This document shows positions 34,269 to 42,389 of a stretch of 60,975 bases of DNA, piece by piece. Below the pieces are notes generated by a model that was not told the origin of the DNA, did not search any database, and saw only the letters and a list, made by a program, of their open reading frames with translations. The stretch covers positions 3,618-64,592 of the forward strand of contig CACWJQ010000027.1 of the NCBI GenBank assembly GCA_902761225.1, written 5' to 3'. The stretch is from an uncultured Lachnospiraceae bacterium (lineage in GTDB: Bacteria; Bacillota; Clostridia; Lachnospirales; Lachnospiraceae). Position 1 is the stretch's first letter. Every line of letters starts with the position of its first letter. Made by a program: the position numbers and the translations under genes.

Positions 34269-35345
34269 TCAGACTACCATGTTCCTGCCGCTGTTTTTGC
34301 CCCTGTACAGGTTCTCGTCGGCATTCTTTATCCATTTATCAACGGACAGAGAACTGTCATATTCGCAGATACCGGCAGTGATGGTCACATCCATCTTCCG
34401 GCCTTCATAAATGAACTCATATTTTTCAACAGCAGTCCTTAAGTCTTCCATTGCCTTGAGGACTGTTTCTTTTTGACCCGGTGTGAGAATGAGGAATTCC
34501 TCACCTCCCCATCTGCAGATATCGGAACCCGGAAGGTTCTCTGTGAGGATTTCGGCAAGTGCCTTAAGAACAACGTCTCCGCCGCTGTGACCATAGGTGT
34601 CGTTTATTACCTTGAAATGATCGATGTCGGCGATGGTAAGGCAGGTGTCTTTATCTTTCTTTTTCCGAAGGATCTCCATCATATAGTGGCGGTTGAACAG
34701 GCCGGTGAGTTTATCGGTCTGAGCCATTTTCTTAAGGGATTCCTCGGACCTTATGATCATGTGGATGAGCCAGTTATTGTAGAAGATAAGGAAACCGAAC
34801 ACGATTATGGAGTTGATGCTCCAGAACAGTCCGGCAGCACTCTTGTCCACATCATATACGGGACCGTGATAGGAGATATATCCTGTGCATGCAAGATATG
34901 CAAGTCCTACGGCGATACAGACATATAAAGCCTTCAGGCTCTTTTCTTCAAGCTTGTAGGCAAGGTATTCTGTCACGAACATGACGGAGATCATGGACAT
35001 GCAGTAGAGGTGGAAGCCGAAGTCATACCCCAGGCAGATTGTCGTTACGCACATGTAGAGCGTCAGCCACATATATACCATCCACACGTAGATATCCAGG
35101 TGCCCTGTGATGATAAGGACATAGCCGATGAGATACACACATATGGTGGGAATGCTGAAATAGACCAGAAAAGGAACCTTCAGCACCCAGAAAAAAGCCA
35201 TCAGTCCGAAAACCATCAAAAGTATGATGGTATTGACTGCGTATGTGAATTTATTGATCTGTTTTCTGTTCATGGTTTTAATAATATCATGTATTGCCTG
35301 AAAATGATATTCATGCATGGATTTCACAGGACCGGGTCCCATCAT
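34269..35345 (-). CDS. Membrane GGDEF diguanylate cyclase
   Basis: 358 residues (a start at ATG 35273 is possible; neither has a strong ribosome-binding site). About five to six TM segments occupy residues 35-195. The GGDEF domain follows: K-L-T-G-L-F-N-R-H, D-H-F-K-V-I-N-D-T-Y-G-H-S-G-G-D, and the active-site loop R-W-G-G-E-E-F. An RxxD inhibitory site five residues before the loop is not evident. Predicted to make c-di-GMP. It ends flush against the RyR gene stop. Confidence 0.92.
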   Translation of the reverse strand: MMGPGPVKSMHEYHFQAIHDIIKTMNRKQINKFTYAVNTIILLMVFGLMAFFWVLKVPFLVYFSIPTICVYLIGYVLIITGHLDIYVWMVYMWLTLYMCVTTICLGYDFGFHLYCMSMISVMFVTEYLAYKLEEKSLKALYVCIAVGLAYLACTGYISYHGPVYDVDKSAAGLFWSINSIIVFGFLIFYNNWLIHMIIRSEESLKKMAQTDKLTGLFNRHYMMEILRKKKDKDTCLTIADIDHFKVINDTYGHSGGDVVLKALAEILTENLPGSDICRWGGEEFLILTPGQKETVLKAMEDLRTAVEKYEFIYEGRKMDVTITAGICEYDSSLSVDKWIKNADENLYRGKNSGRNMVV

Positions 35346-35364
35346 GTGCCCACCGGAGTAAAAA

Positions 35365-35395
35365 ATAAGGCACTGAGATGATCTCAGTGCCTTAT
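35365..35395 (-). terminator. Terminator of tRNA-Leu
   Basis: A 13-bp perfect stem (ATAAGGCACTGAG with CTCAGTGCCTTAT) and a five-base loop, followed by a T run on the minus strand. It lies nine bases past the tRNA 3' end. Confidence 0.85.
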
Positions 35396-35403
35396 ATCCG
35401 GAA

Positions 35404-35483
35404 TGCGGATGAAGGGACTCGAACCCACACGCCTAAGCACAAGAACCTAAATCTTGCATGTCTACCAATTCCATCACATCCGC
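35404..35483 (-). tRNA. tRNA-Leu (anticodon UAG)
   Basis: Acceptor arms GCGGATG and CATCCGC pair over seven bases with discriminator A; CCA is not encoded. The anticodon stem CAAGA/TCTTG encloses TTTAGGT, giving anticodon TAG. The T loop reads GGGTTCGAGTCCC and there is a short class II variable arm (TGCTTAGGCG). It stands alone with its own promoter and terminator. Confidence 0.95.
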
Positions 35484-35530
35484 GTATCAGTTCAGGCGGG
35501 CTTTAGTGAGCAGTCCGCAGAAACTACTGT

Positions 35531-35559
35531 ATTATAGGATATTATGTATTTTGTGTCAA
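35531..35559 (-). promoter_or_regulatory. Consensus promoter of tRNA-Leu
   Basis: Minus-strand TTGACA (35554-35559) and TATAAT (35531-35536) exactly 17 bp apart: a perfect sigma-70/sigma-A promoter, 48 bp ahead of the tRNA. Confidence 0.9.
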
Positions 35560-35577
35560 AGTCTTTGACAGCAATGT

Positions 35578-35620
35578 AAAAGCCCTGCCGGTCTGCAGTT
35601 TTAGCTGACCGGCAAGGCTT
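35578..35620 (-). terminator. Terminator of GMP synthase gene
   Basis: AAGCC-TGCCGGTC on one side pairs with GACCGGCA-GGCTT on the other, with one mismatch and a 13-base loop. A CTTTT tail follows on the minus strand, 15 bp past the stop. Confidence 0.75.
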
Positions 35621-35634
35621 GTTTTACGGTAATA

Positions 35635-36618
35635 TCACTCGTATTCAACCGTAGCAGGGGGCTTCGGTGTATAGTCGAACAGCACTCTGTTGATACCGGG
35701 AACTTCTGAAATGATCCTCTTTACAAGATGATCGATAAGCTCATCAGAAAGATGCTCTACGGTAACCTCCATGACATCGGTGGTGTTGATGGCACGGATG
35801 ATGCAGGGCCAGTCGAAGGTTCTCTTTCCGTCCTTGACACCGGTGGACTTAAAATCGGGAACAACCGTAAAGTACTGCCATACCTTTCCTTCAAGGCCGT
35901 TCTTTGCGAACTCCTCACGAAGGATTGCATCTGACTCACGGACTGCTTCGAGTCTGTCCCTTGTAATGGCACCGGGGCAGCGGACGCCGAGTCCGGGGCC
36001 GGGGAAGGGCTGACGGTATACCATGCCTGCGGGAAGTCCGAGGCGCTCACCCACAATACGTACCTCATCCTTGAACAGGATCTTAACGGGCTCAACAAGC
36101 TCGAACTTCATATCCTCGGGAAGACCGCCGGCATTGTGATGAGCCTTGATGCCTGCTTCGCTCTCAAGGATATCGGGCCAGATGGTTCCCTGTGCAAGGA
36201 ACTCGATGCCGTCAAGCTTACGAGCCTCCTCTGCGAATACCTCAATGAATTCTCCGCCTATTATCTTACGCTTGGTCTCGGGATCGGTCACCCCTGCAAG
36301 CTTATCAAGGAATCTGTCGGTTGCATCCACATAGATCAGGTTGGCTTTCATCTGGTTGCGGAACACTTCGATAACCTGCTCAGGCTCGCCTTTTCTGAGC
36401 AGTCCGTGGTTAACGTGAACGCAGACAAGGTTATCGCCGATAGCCTTAATGAGCATCGCAGCGACTACGGAAGAGTCAACTCCTCCGGAAAGTGCAAGCA
36501 GCACCTTCCTGTCTCCGATCTGGTCTCTGAGTGCCTGAAGCTGCTCTTCAATGAAAGCATCTGCAAGCTCGGGTGTGGTGATCCTCACCATATCATCCGG
36601 TCTTCTGTCGTATACCAT
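35635..36618 (-). CDS. guaA: GMP synthase ATP-pyrophosphatase subunit (no glutaminase domain)
   Basis: 327 residues; AGGAGG precedes the ATG. It covers the synthetase part of GuaA only: P-loop L-S-G-G-V-D-S-S at ~43-50, V-N-H-G-L-L-R, F-L-A-Q-G-T-I, H-H-N-A-G-G-L-P, R-Q-P-F-P-G-P-G-L and the dimer tail ending T-V-E-Y-E. It amidates XMP to GMP with ATP. Usual bacterial GuaA is about 510-525 residues because a glutamine amidotransferase domain precedes this part. No such domain lies upstream; a separate subunit elsewhere, or ammonia use, is implied. It has its own promoter. Confidence 0.93.
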   Translation of the reverse strand: MVYDRRPDDMVRITTPELADAFIEEQLQALRDQIGDRKVLLALSGGVDSSVVAAMLIKAIGDNLVCVHVNHGLLRKGEPEQVIEVFRNQMKANLIYVDATDRFLDKLAGVTDPETKRKIIGGEFIEVFAEEARKLDGIEFLAQGTIWPDILESEAGIKAHHNAGGLPEDMKFELVEPVKILFKDEVRIVGERLGLPAGMVYRQPFPGPGLGVRCPGAITRDRLEAVRESDAILREEFAKNGLEGKVWQYFTVVPDFKSTGVKDGKRTFDWPCIIRAINTTDVMEVTVEHLSDELIDHLVKRIISEVPGINRVLFDYTPKPPATVEYE

Positions 36619-36663
36619 TTTAGATCCTCCTAAACAGATTGGTTAATTAAAACGTACAGATTG

Positions 36664-36692
36664 ATTATACGCCCGGTACAGCCTTTTAACAA
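36664..36692 (-). promoter_or_regulatory. Promoter of guaA
   Basis: Minus-strand TTGTTA (36687-36692) and TATAAT (36664-36669), 17 bp apart, 45 bp ahead of the start. No purine riboswitch is visible between them and the gene. Confidence 0.75.
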
Positions 36693-36733
36693 TGAAGAAT
36701 CCGCCGGCAAAGCCTGCGGATCCACCTGTTTTA

Positions 36734-37393
36734 TCATATTTCCCAGTTTACAAAATGTCTTTTTTCGCCGCGCCACAGTGCGGTAAAATCCTTCCTGTTC
36801 CCGTAAAAGAAAAGTCCCTCGGTATACCCGCACCAGTTCTCTCCGTGCCTGCCTGTCTTCAGGTCAAACAGCGCACTTGCAAGGGTTACCACATGACTGT
36901 CATGAGAGCAGATGATATCCACACTGTTTTCCGATTCGGGGACAGCAAATATCATATCCACGATAGGACGCGCTGCCTCTGTAAGGGTGGTTCCCGCAGT
37001 CAGCTCAGGCATATTGTTCTGGAGTCCGTAATAGAAATCATACCATCCTATCCCGAACTCGGACTGAGCCCTGCCGAGTCCTTCAAGGTGTGCGAATTCA
37101 TGAACGGTCTTTATATCAGGCTCCGTGATCCCTGCGCCCCTGCATATTTCGGTGACAGTTTGTCTGCACCTCCCCACAGGACTGGAATACAGGTATCCTA
37201 TGGGTCTGTCCAGACCCCTGCCTATTCCCTGAGCGATCTCTATCCCTTCCGGGGTGAGCATCAGATTGCTGTAATCTCCGTCCGGAGGGTTGTCATATCT
37301 TATGGAATGACGCATATAGACCTTGACATTACCGGTATCCGGAAGCTTCAGTGCATCCGAAGTCATTGTGCTGCATATGCCGTTAAAGATCAT
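36734..37393 (-). CDS. Histidine phosphatase superfamily protein
   Basis: 219 residues from ATG 37393, with GGAG seven bases ahead; the frame is open further upstream but runs through the aldolase terminator. The phosphatase motif is M-R-H-S-I-R (RHG box with Ser for Gly). The second catalytic His is in I-C-S-H-D-S-H, and S-S-P-V-G-R-C-R-Q-T is the expected phosphate-pocket stretch. Substrate unknown: a sugar phosphate or similar small molecule. It lies downstream of fba past a terminator. Confidence 0.87.
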   Translation of the reverse strand: MIFNGICSTMTSDALKLPDTGNVKVYMRHSIRYDNPPDGDYSNLMLTPEGIEIAQGIGRGLDRPIGYLYSSPVGRCRQTVTEICRGAGITEPDIKTVHEFAHLEGLGRAQSEFGIGWYDFYYGLQNNMPELTAGTTLTEAARPIVDMIFAVPESENSVDIICSHDSHVVTLASALFDLKTGRHGENWCGYTEGLFFYGNRKDFTALWRGEKRHFVNWEI

Positions 37394-37403
37394 ATCATTC
37401 TCC

Positions 37404-37436
37404 AAAAAGGCCGCTCCCAAGTTGGGAACGGCCTTT
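37404..37436 (-). terminator. Terminator of fba
   Basis: AAAGGCCGTTCCC pairs with GGGAGCGGCCTTT across a five-base loop (one mismatch), with a five-T tail on the minus strand. It lies 11 bp ahead of the histidine-phosphatase start, so some read-through probably expresses that gene. Confidence 0.85.
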
Positions 37437-37460
37437 AATGCGGTTAGTTTCGCGTGGTTA

Positions 37461-38429
37461 TCAGATCTTGTGATCGGATCCGAGAACGTTGAGGATCTTG
37501 TGAGCGACCATATCCTTAACAGCCTGACGAGCGGGCTTGAGATACTGTCTGGGATCGAAGTGATCGGGATGCTCAACGAAGTACTTACGGATGTTAGCGG
37601 TCATTGCAAGACGGATATCGGAGTCGATATTGATCTTACATACTGCAAGGGTAGCTGCCTTACGGAGCTGCTCTTCAGGGATACCTACTGCATCGGGCAT
37701 ATTTCCGCCGTACTCATTGACCATCTTAACGAATTCCTGAGGAACTGATGATGATCCGTGAAGAACGATGGGGAATCCGGGAAGTCTCTTGATGCACTCC
37801 TCGAGAACGTCGAAACGAAGTGGAGGGGGAACAAGGATGCCGTCGGCATTTCTGGTGCACTGCTCAGCGGTGAACTTGTAAGCACCGTGGCTGGTTCCGA
37901 TAGCGATAGCGAGGGAGTCGCATCCGGTTCTGTCTACGAACTCTTCAACCTCTTCGGGTCTGGTGTAAGCTTCTTTACCGGACTCAACCTGAACTTCATC
38001 CTCGATACCTGCGAGAGTTCCGAGCTCAGCTTCTACAACTACGCCGTGGTCGTGAGCATACTCAACTACCTGCTTGGTAAGAGCGATGTTGTCTTCGAAG
38101 GACTTGGAAGAAGCATCGATCATGACTGAAGTGAATCCGCCGTCGATACAGGACTTGCAGAGCTCGAATGTATCGCCGTGATCAAGGTGAAGAGCGATGG
38201 GAATCTGTGGATTCTCCTGAACAGCTGCCTCTACCATCTTAACAAGATAGGTGTGGTTGGCATATGCTCTTGCTCCCTTGGAAACCTGAAGGATAACAGG
38301 GCTCTCAAGCTCTCCTGCAGCTTCAGTGATACCCTGAACGATCTCCATGTTGTTGACGTTGAAAGCACCTACAGCGTATCCGCCGTCGTAAGCCTTCTTA
38401 AACATCTCTTTGGTTGTTACCAATGCCAT
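37461..38429 (-). CDS. fba: Class II fructose-bisphosphate aldolase
   Basis: 322 residues from ATG 38429, which has AAGGAGG ahead; an earlier in-frame start at 38483 lies in the promoter. Metal ligands and signatures are present: H-L-D-H-G-D (catalytic Asp and zinc His), V-V-E-A-E-L-G-T-L, A-I-G-T-S-H-G-A-Y, V-L-H-G-S-S-S and K-I-N-I-D-S-D. It cleaves fructose-1,6-bisphosphate in glycolysis. Single gene with its own promoter and terminator. Confidence 0.95.
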   Translation of the reverse strand: MALVTTKEMFKKAYDGGYAVGAFNVNNMEIVQGITEAAGELESPVILQVSKGARAYANHTYLVKMVEAAVQENPQIPIALHLDHGDTFELCKSCIDGGFTSVMIDASSKSFEDNIALTKQVVEYAHDHGVVVEAELGTLAGIEDEVQVESGKEAYTRPEEVEEFVDRTGCDSLAIAIGTSHGAYKFTAEQCTRNADGILVPPPLRFDVLEECIKRLPGFPIVLHGSSSVPQEFVKMVNEYGGNMPDAVGIPEEQLRKAATLAVCKINIDSDIRLAMTANIRKYFVEHPDHFDPRQYLKPARQAVKDMVAHKILNVLGSDHKI

Positions 38430-38482
38430 AACGAAAAACCTCCTTAAAAGTGAATGTTTTACGAAAAGACTCGCATGTATCA

Positions 38483-38511
38483 ATAATAATTTGCAAAGAG
38501 TTTTTAGTCAA
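38483..38511 (-). promoter_or_regulatory. Promoter of fba
   Basis: Minus-strand TTGACT (38506-38511) and TATTAT (38483-38488), 17 bp apart, 54 bp ahead of the start. Confidence 0.75.
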
Positions 38512-38525
38512 TTTTTATTTTCTTT

Positions 38526-38542
38526 ATGGTGCCAGGCACCAT
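38526..38542. repeat. Perfect 17-bp dyad between fba and metF
   Basis: ATGGTGCC, one base, GGCACCAT. It lies between the two divergent promoters, with a T-rich run to its right. It may be an operator shared by the two genes or a small repeat element; no second copy was noticed in the window. Confidence 0.4.
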
Positions 38543-38574
38543 TAATTTTTTATAAACAACATACACATATATTT

Positions 38575-38603
38575 TTGCAACGGAGAGTAAAAACGTGTAG
38601 AAT
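38575..38603 (+). promoter_or_regulatory. Promoter of metF
   Basis: TTGCAA (38575-38580) and TAGAAT (38598-38603), 17 bp apart, 63 bp ahead of the start. No SAM riboswitch or T-box is visible in this short leader. Confidence 0.65.
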
Positions 38604-38666
38604 GTTCTGCGGGGTTATCGGTATGACGATCCTGAGATCCTGATCATATATGAAAAGAGGAACCTG

Positions 38667-39527
38667 ATGAAGCTTACGGAAATATACAAGAGTAAGGACA
38701 GAGTACTGTCTTTCGAGATCTTCCCGCCCAAGGCTCAGGAGGAGCTTGATAACATAGATGAGACACTTGAGATCCTGTGCGATCTGAAGCCCGATTATAT
38801 AAGTGTCACCTTCGGTGCGGGCGGAAGTTCCAATAACAATAAGACCATAGAGATCTGCAGGAAGATCCGCGAACAGTATCATACAGAGGCTGTGGCTCAT
38901 CTTACCTGTCTGTGCTATGACGAAAAGGAGATAGAGGAATTCTGCAAACAGCTTCAGGCTAACGGGATAGAGAACATCCTTGCCCTCCGCGGTGATGTGA
39001 ATCCCAATGCCCCTGCCAAGGGAGTATTCCAGCATGCATCGGATCTTATTTCATACATCAGACCCCATACGGATTTCTGCATAGCAGGTGCCTGCTATCC
39101 CGAGAACCATCCCGAATCTTCCGACAGGGTTCAGGAGATGACTAACCTCAGAAAAAAAGTCGATGCCGGAGCAGAGATACTTCTTTCCCAGCTTTTCTTT
39201 GACAATAACGATTTCTTCTCGTTTGTGGAGGATGCGAGGATCGCGGGCATCGATGTGCCAATCACACCCGGCATCATGCCCTGCCTTTCCGCAAAGAGCA
39301 TCAAGCGTATGGTGACGACCTGCGGTGCAAAGCTTCCTGCAAGGTTCGAAAGGATCATCAATAAATACGAAGACAATAAAGAAGCTCTGTTTGATGCCGG
39401 ACTGTATTATGCCATAAGTCAGATTATAGATCTTATCGCAGCGGGAAGCGACGGAGTTCATATCTACACCATGAACAGACCTGCCGCCGCAAGACGTATC
39501 TGCGAGGGTATCCGCAACATAATATGA
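38667..39527 (+). CDS. metF: Methylenetetrahydrofolate reductase
   Basis: 286 residues, usual length for bacterial MetF. Seen: the opening F-E-I-F-P-P-K, S-V-T-F-G-A-G-G-S, H-L-T-C-L-C, A-L-R-G-D and S-Q-L-F-F-D-N. It is a TIM barrel with FAD that reduces methylenetetrahydrofolate to methyl-THF for methionine synthesis. A GAGGA lies eight bases ahead of the ATG. Single gene. Confidence 0.95.
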   Translation: MKLTEIYKSKDRVLSFEIFPPKAQEELDNIDETLEILCDLKPDYISVTFGAGGSSNNNKTIEICRKIREQYHTEAVAHLTCLCYDEKEIEEFCKQLQANGIENILALRGDVNPNAPAKGVFQHASDLISYIRPHTDFCIAGACYPENHPESSDRVQEMTNLRKKVDAGAEILLSQLFFDNNDFFSFVEDARIAGIDVPITPGIMPCLSAKSIKRMVTTCGAKLPARFERIINKYEDNKEALFDAGLYYAISQIIDLIAAGSDGVHIYTMNRPAAARRICEGIRNII

Positions 39528-39528
39528 A

Positions 39529-39562
39529 AAAATGAGTCAGGGGATATCCTCTGACTCATTTT
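39529..39562. terminator. Bidirectional terminator between metF and AraC gene
   Basis: AAAATGAGTCAG and CTGACTCATTTT are perfect complements around a 10-base loop. The stop codon of the AraC gene lies inside the right arm. Confidence 0.88.
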
Positions 39563-40377
39563 GCACCATGCTGTTCCTTCACGTAATCCGTGGGAGAACA
39601 GCCTTTTAATTTCTTGAACTGCCTGTTGAAATGCTCCACACTGTCATATCCGCAGGCGGCCGCAATGACGGCGATGCCTGCGTTTCTGTTTCTGAGAAGA
39701 TAAGCGGCATATTCTATCCTGGACACTATCAGGTCTCTGGTCACGGGAACTCCGTAGAGAGCCTTATAGACATGCTGGAAATATGAAACGCTCATGTTCA
39801 TCTCTTCGGCAAGCACCGAGACATTCTCAATCCTTGCAGCTTCGCCGCCCTGATATATCCTTCCCCTCAGTCTGTTGAAGGCAGGCCTGTAGGATTCGAG
39901 GGTTCCTGAGGTAAAGTCCCTTTTAGGATCCACACTTTCTCCCTTTGAATCTGCTATCTTATATATGAGAAGCCTTGCCAGAGAGTCCATTATCATATCG
40001 TGGTTGGAACTCTTTTTCCTGGCTTCTGCGGCAATGCTCTGCATGATGGCGGAAGCCTCCGAGCTGTCGTAGACGACCAGTGCCCTGGCGAACTTAAGTC
40101 CGAGGCTGTCAAACAGCTCCTCAAGCTCTCCTTCCTCCGCCTCCAGATGTATCCAGTCGTCCGTATAGGGACCGTCCTTATAGTAGAACAGTTCGGGGTC
40201 TGCCGGCCTGTAGAAAAGGAAGGCAGCCCTGTCCACAAATACGATCCTGCCGTTTTCCAGGTAATAGAAGGGATTCCTGATGCGTATTATGCTGTAGAAT
40301 CTGATACCGTTAGGTCTGTTTATCTCCCATCCGTCCTGATGGTAATAATTATATCCGGCATAAGGTATTTTTATCAT
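39556..40377 (-). CDS. AraC family transcriptional regulator
   Basis: 273 residues; AGGGA seven bases ahead of the start. The N-terminal ~150 residues are a cupin-like ligand/dimer domain. The C-terminal ~100 hold both AraC HTHs: V-L-A-E-E-M-N-M-S-V-S-Y-F, and I-A-A-A-C-G-Y-D-S-V-E-H-F-N-R-Q-F-K followed by G-C-S-P. It is divergent from a two-gene ABC exporter across ~220 bp and is the likely regulator of it. Confidence 0.92.
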   Translation of the reverse strand: MIKIPYAGYNYYHQDGWEINRPNGIRFYSIIRIRNPFYYLENGRIVFVDRAAFLFYRPADPELFYYKDGPYTDDWIHLEAEEGELEELFDSLGLKFARALVVYDSSEASAIMQSIAAEARKKSSNHDMIMDSLARLLIYKIADSKGESVDPKRDFTSGTLESYRPAFNRLRGRIYQGGEAARIENVSVLAEEMNMSVSYFQHVYKALYGVPVTRDLIVSRIEYAAYLLRNRNAGIAVIAAACGYDSVEHFNRQFKKLKGCSPTDYVKEQHGAK

Positions 40378-40596
40378 TCCGTGTTCCCTGTGCGATTATC
40401 CCCATTTTTGTTCAATACATCCCTATTTTTGCTCTCCGGAGCAGAAAAAGTCAAGCATTAAGCATATAAAATCATTGAATAAATGTGCTCTTGACTTAAA
40501 ATTTTATATGTATTCTAAGCAGATGCAAAACAGGGCTTTATGGCAGCGGAGGGCGGATCGGATAAGCCGGCTGCACAGGCTGTGAGGATTTATAAA

Positions 40597-42375
40597 ATGG
40601 GAAAGAAAAGAAACGATCCTGAATGGAAGATGGCGATGAGGTGGTTCTACCGCTATCTCGGAAAGTATAAATGGAAGGAAGGAGTGGGGCTTGTCCTTGT
40701 CACATTCTGTTCCGCACTTACCATAGTCAATCCTAAGATAACCGGATTTATCGTCGATGACATAATCGGAGACGGCACCGGTATTGCAGACAGGATGGGC
40801 GCACTTCCTCTTGCGATAGCACTGATGATCGGATGCGCTCTGATGCGTGCCGTTCTCAAGCTTTCTTCGCAGTGGCTTTTTGAGACATGCTCCCAGGATA
40901 TGCTCTATGACATGAGGGACGGTGTGTACAGGAGCCTTCTTCAGAAGGATTTTGCATTCTATAACAGAAACAGGACAGGTGATCTTATGAGCCGTCAGAC
41001 AGGTGATATGATGGCGATAAGACACTTTGTTGCCTACGTAATATATTCGATCTATGAGAATGTTCTGTTATTCGTGATAGCACTGGTGATGATCTTCTCT
41101 GTTGACTGGAGAGTGGGCCTTGCCATGATCACCGTGCTCCCCATAAGTGCCTTTACCACCTATCTTCAGTCAAAGACCATCAAGCCCAAGTTCATGAAGA
41201 TAAGGGAGAGATTCTCCTCACTTAACGCCCTTGCACAGGAGAACATCTCAGGTAACCGTGTTGTAAGGGCATTCGCCAAGGAAGATTACGAGCTTGAGAA
41301 GTTCGATAAAGAGAATGCGGCATACCGTGATGCGGAGCTTGATGCAGCGAAGGTGTGGACGAAGTTCGTTCCCGTGTTCGAAATAGTATCACAGTTTCTT
41401 ACAGTCATACTGATGCTTGTGGGAGGGATCATGTGCATTAAGGGAGCCATGACTCTCGGTAACATGGTCATGGTCAACTCTTATCTGTGGATGCTGAACA
41501 TGCCTCTCAGGATGTTCGGATGGCTGATCAACGATTATCAGAGGTTCACAACATCTGTAGTGAAGATATACACCACCGTTTCCGAAAAGCCTCAGATCAC
41601 CACCCCCGTCAATCCCAGGAAGGGAGATAAGGTCCGCGGCGAGATCGAGTTCAGGGATGTCTCCTACAATGTGGAGGGTGAGCCCATACTCGATCATGTA
41701 TCGTTCCATGTAAAGCCCGGAGAGACAGTCGGAATACTCGGTGCCACAGGTTCCGGAAAGACTACGATCATGAACCTCATCTGCAGGTTCTACGATGTTA
41801 CGGACGGCGCGGTTCTTGTGGACGGTACGGATGTAAGGGAGATGGAACTGCACAGGCTGCGCGACAGTATCGGACTTGCCATGCAGGATGTGTTCCTTTT
41901 CTCGGATACCATCGAGGGCAACATCGCATACGGAGATCCTGACTGTACCATCGAGCAGGTCAAGTGGGCCGCAAAGATGGCTGATGCCGACGGATTCATC
42001 AATGAGATGACTGACGGATATGACACTGTTGTCGGAGAGAGAGGGATAGGCCTGTCAGGCGGACAGAAGCAGAGGATAGCCCTTGCGAGAGCAATCCTTA
42101 AGAAGCCTGCGATAGTCATACTTGATGATACAACCTCAGCGGTGGATATGGAGACAGAGACACAGATCCAGAGAGACCTTAAGCTGCTTGAGAATGAGAC
42201 CGTGTTCATCATAGCCCAGCGTATCTCGTCGCTTCATGATGCAGACATGATACTTGTCGTTGAAAACGGAAGGATCATACAGCAGGGCACACATCAGGAA
42301 CTTATCAGGCAAGAAGGCTATTACAAGACGGTTTACGATCATCAGCTTGGAGACCTTAAGGAAAGAACCGCATAA
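40597..42375 (+). CDS. ABC exporter half-transporter with degenerate ATP site
   Basis: 592 residues from ATG 40597 (GAGGA ahead); an in-frame ATG at 40540 is possible. Six TM segments (about 25-300) are fused to an ABC domain: Walker A G-A-T-G-S-G-K-T, signature L-S-G-G-Q-K-Q-R, Walker B I-L-D-D-T (Asp in place of the catalytic Glu) and A-Q-R-I-S (Gln in place of the switch His). This is the usual pattern of the inactive-site partner in heterodimeric multidrug exporters such as BmrC/D. It pairs with the next gene, 14 bp downstream. Confidence 0.93.
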   Translation: MGKKRNDPEWKMAMRWFYRYLGKYKWKEGVGLVLVTFCSALTIVNPKITGFIVDDIIGDGTGIADRMGALPLAIALMIGCALMRAVLKLSSQWLFETCSQDMLYDMRDGVYRSLLQKDFAFYNRNRTGDLMSRQTGDMMAIRHFVAYVIYSIYENVLLFVIALVMIFSVDWRVGLAMITVLPISAFTTYLQSKTIKPKFMKIRERFSSLNALAQENISGNRVVRAFAKEDYELEKFDKENAAYRDAELDAAKVWTKFVPVFEIVSQFLTVILMLVGGIMCIKGAMTLGNMVMVNSYLWMLNMPLRMFGWLINDYQRFTTSVVKIYTTVSEKPQITTPVNPRKGDKVRGEIEFRDVSYNVEGEPILDHVSFHVKPGETVGILGATGSGKTTIMNLICRFYDVTDGAVLVDGTDVREMELHRLRDSIGLAMQDVFLFSDTIEGNIAYGDPDCTIEQVKWAAKMADADGFINEMTDGYDTVVGERGIGLSGGQKQRIALARAILKKPAIVILDDTTSAVDMETETQIQRDLKLLENETVFIIAQRISSLHDADMILVVENGRIIQQGTHQELIRQEGYYKTVYDHQLGDLKERTA

Positions 42376-42389
42376 CTACGGAGTAGAAA

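Noticed and set aside
36699-36722. Hairpin after the histidine phosphatase gene
   Set aside because: The stem is interrupted and has almost no T run, so it is too weak to call a terminator.
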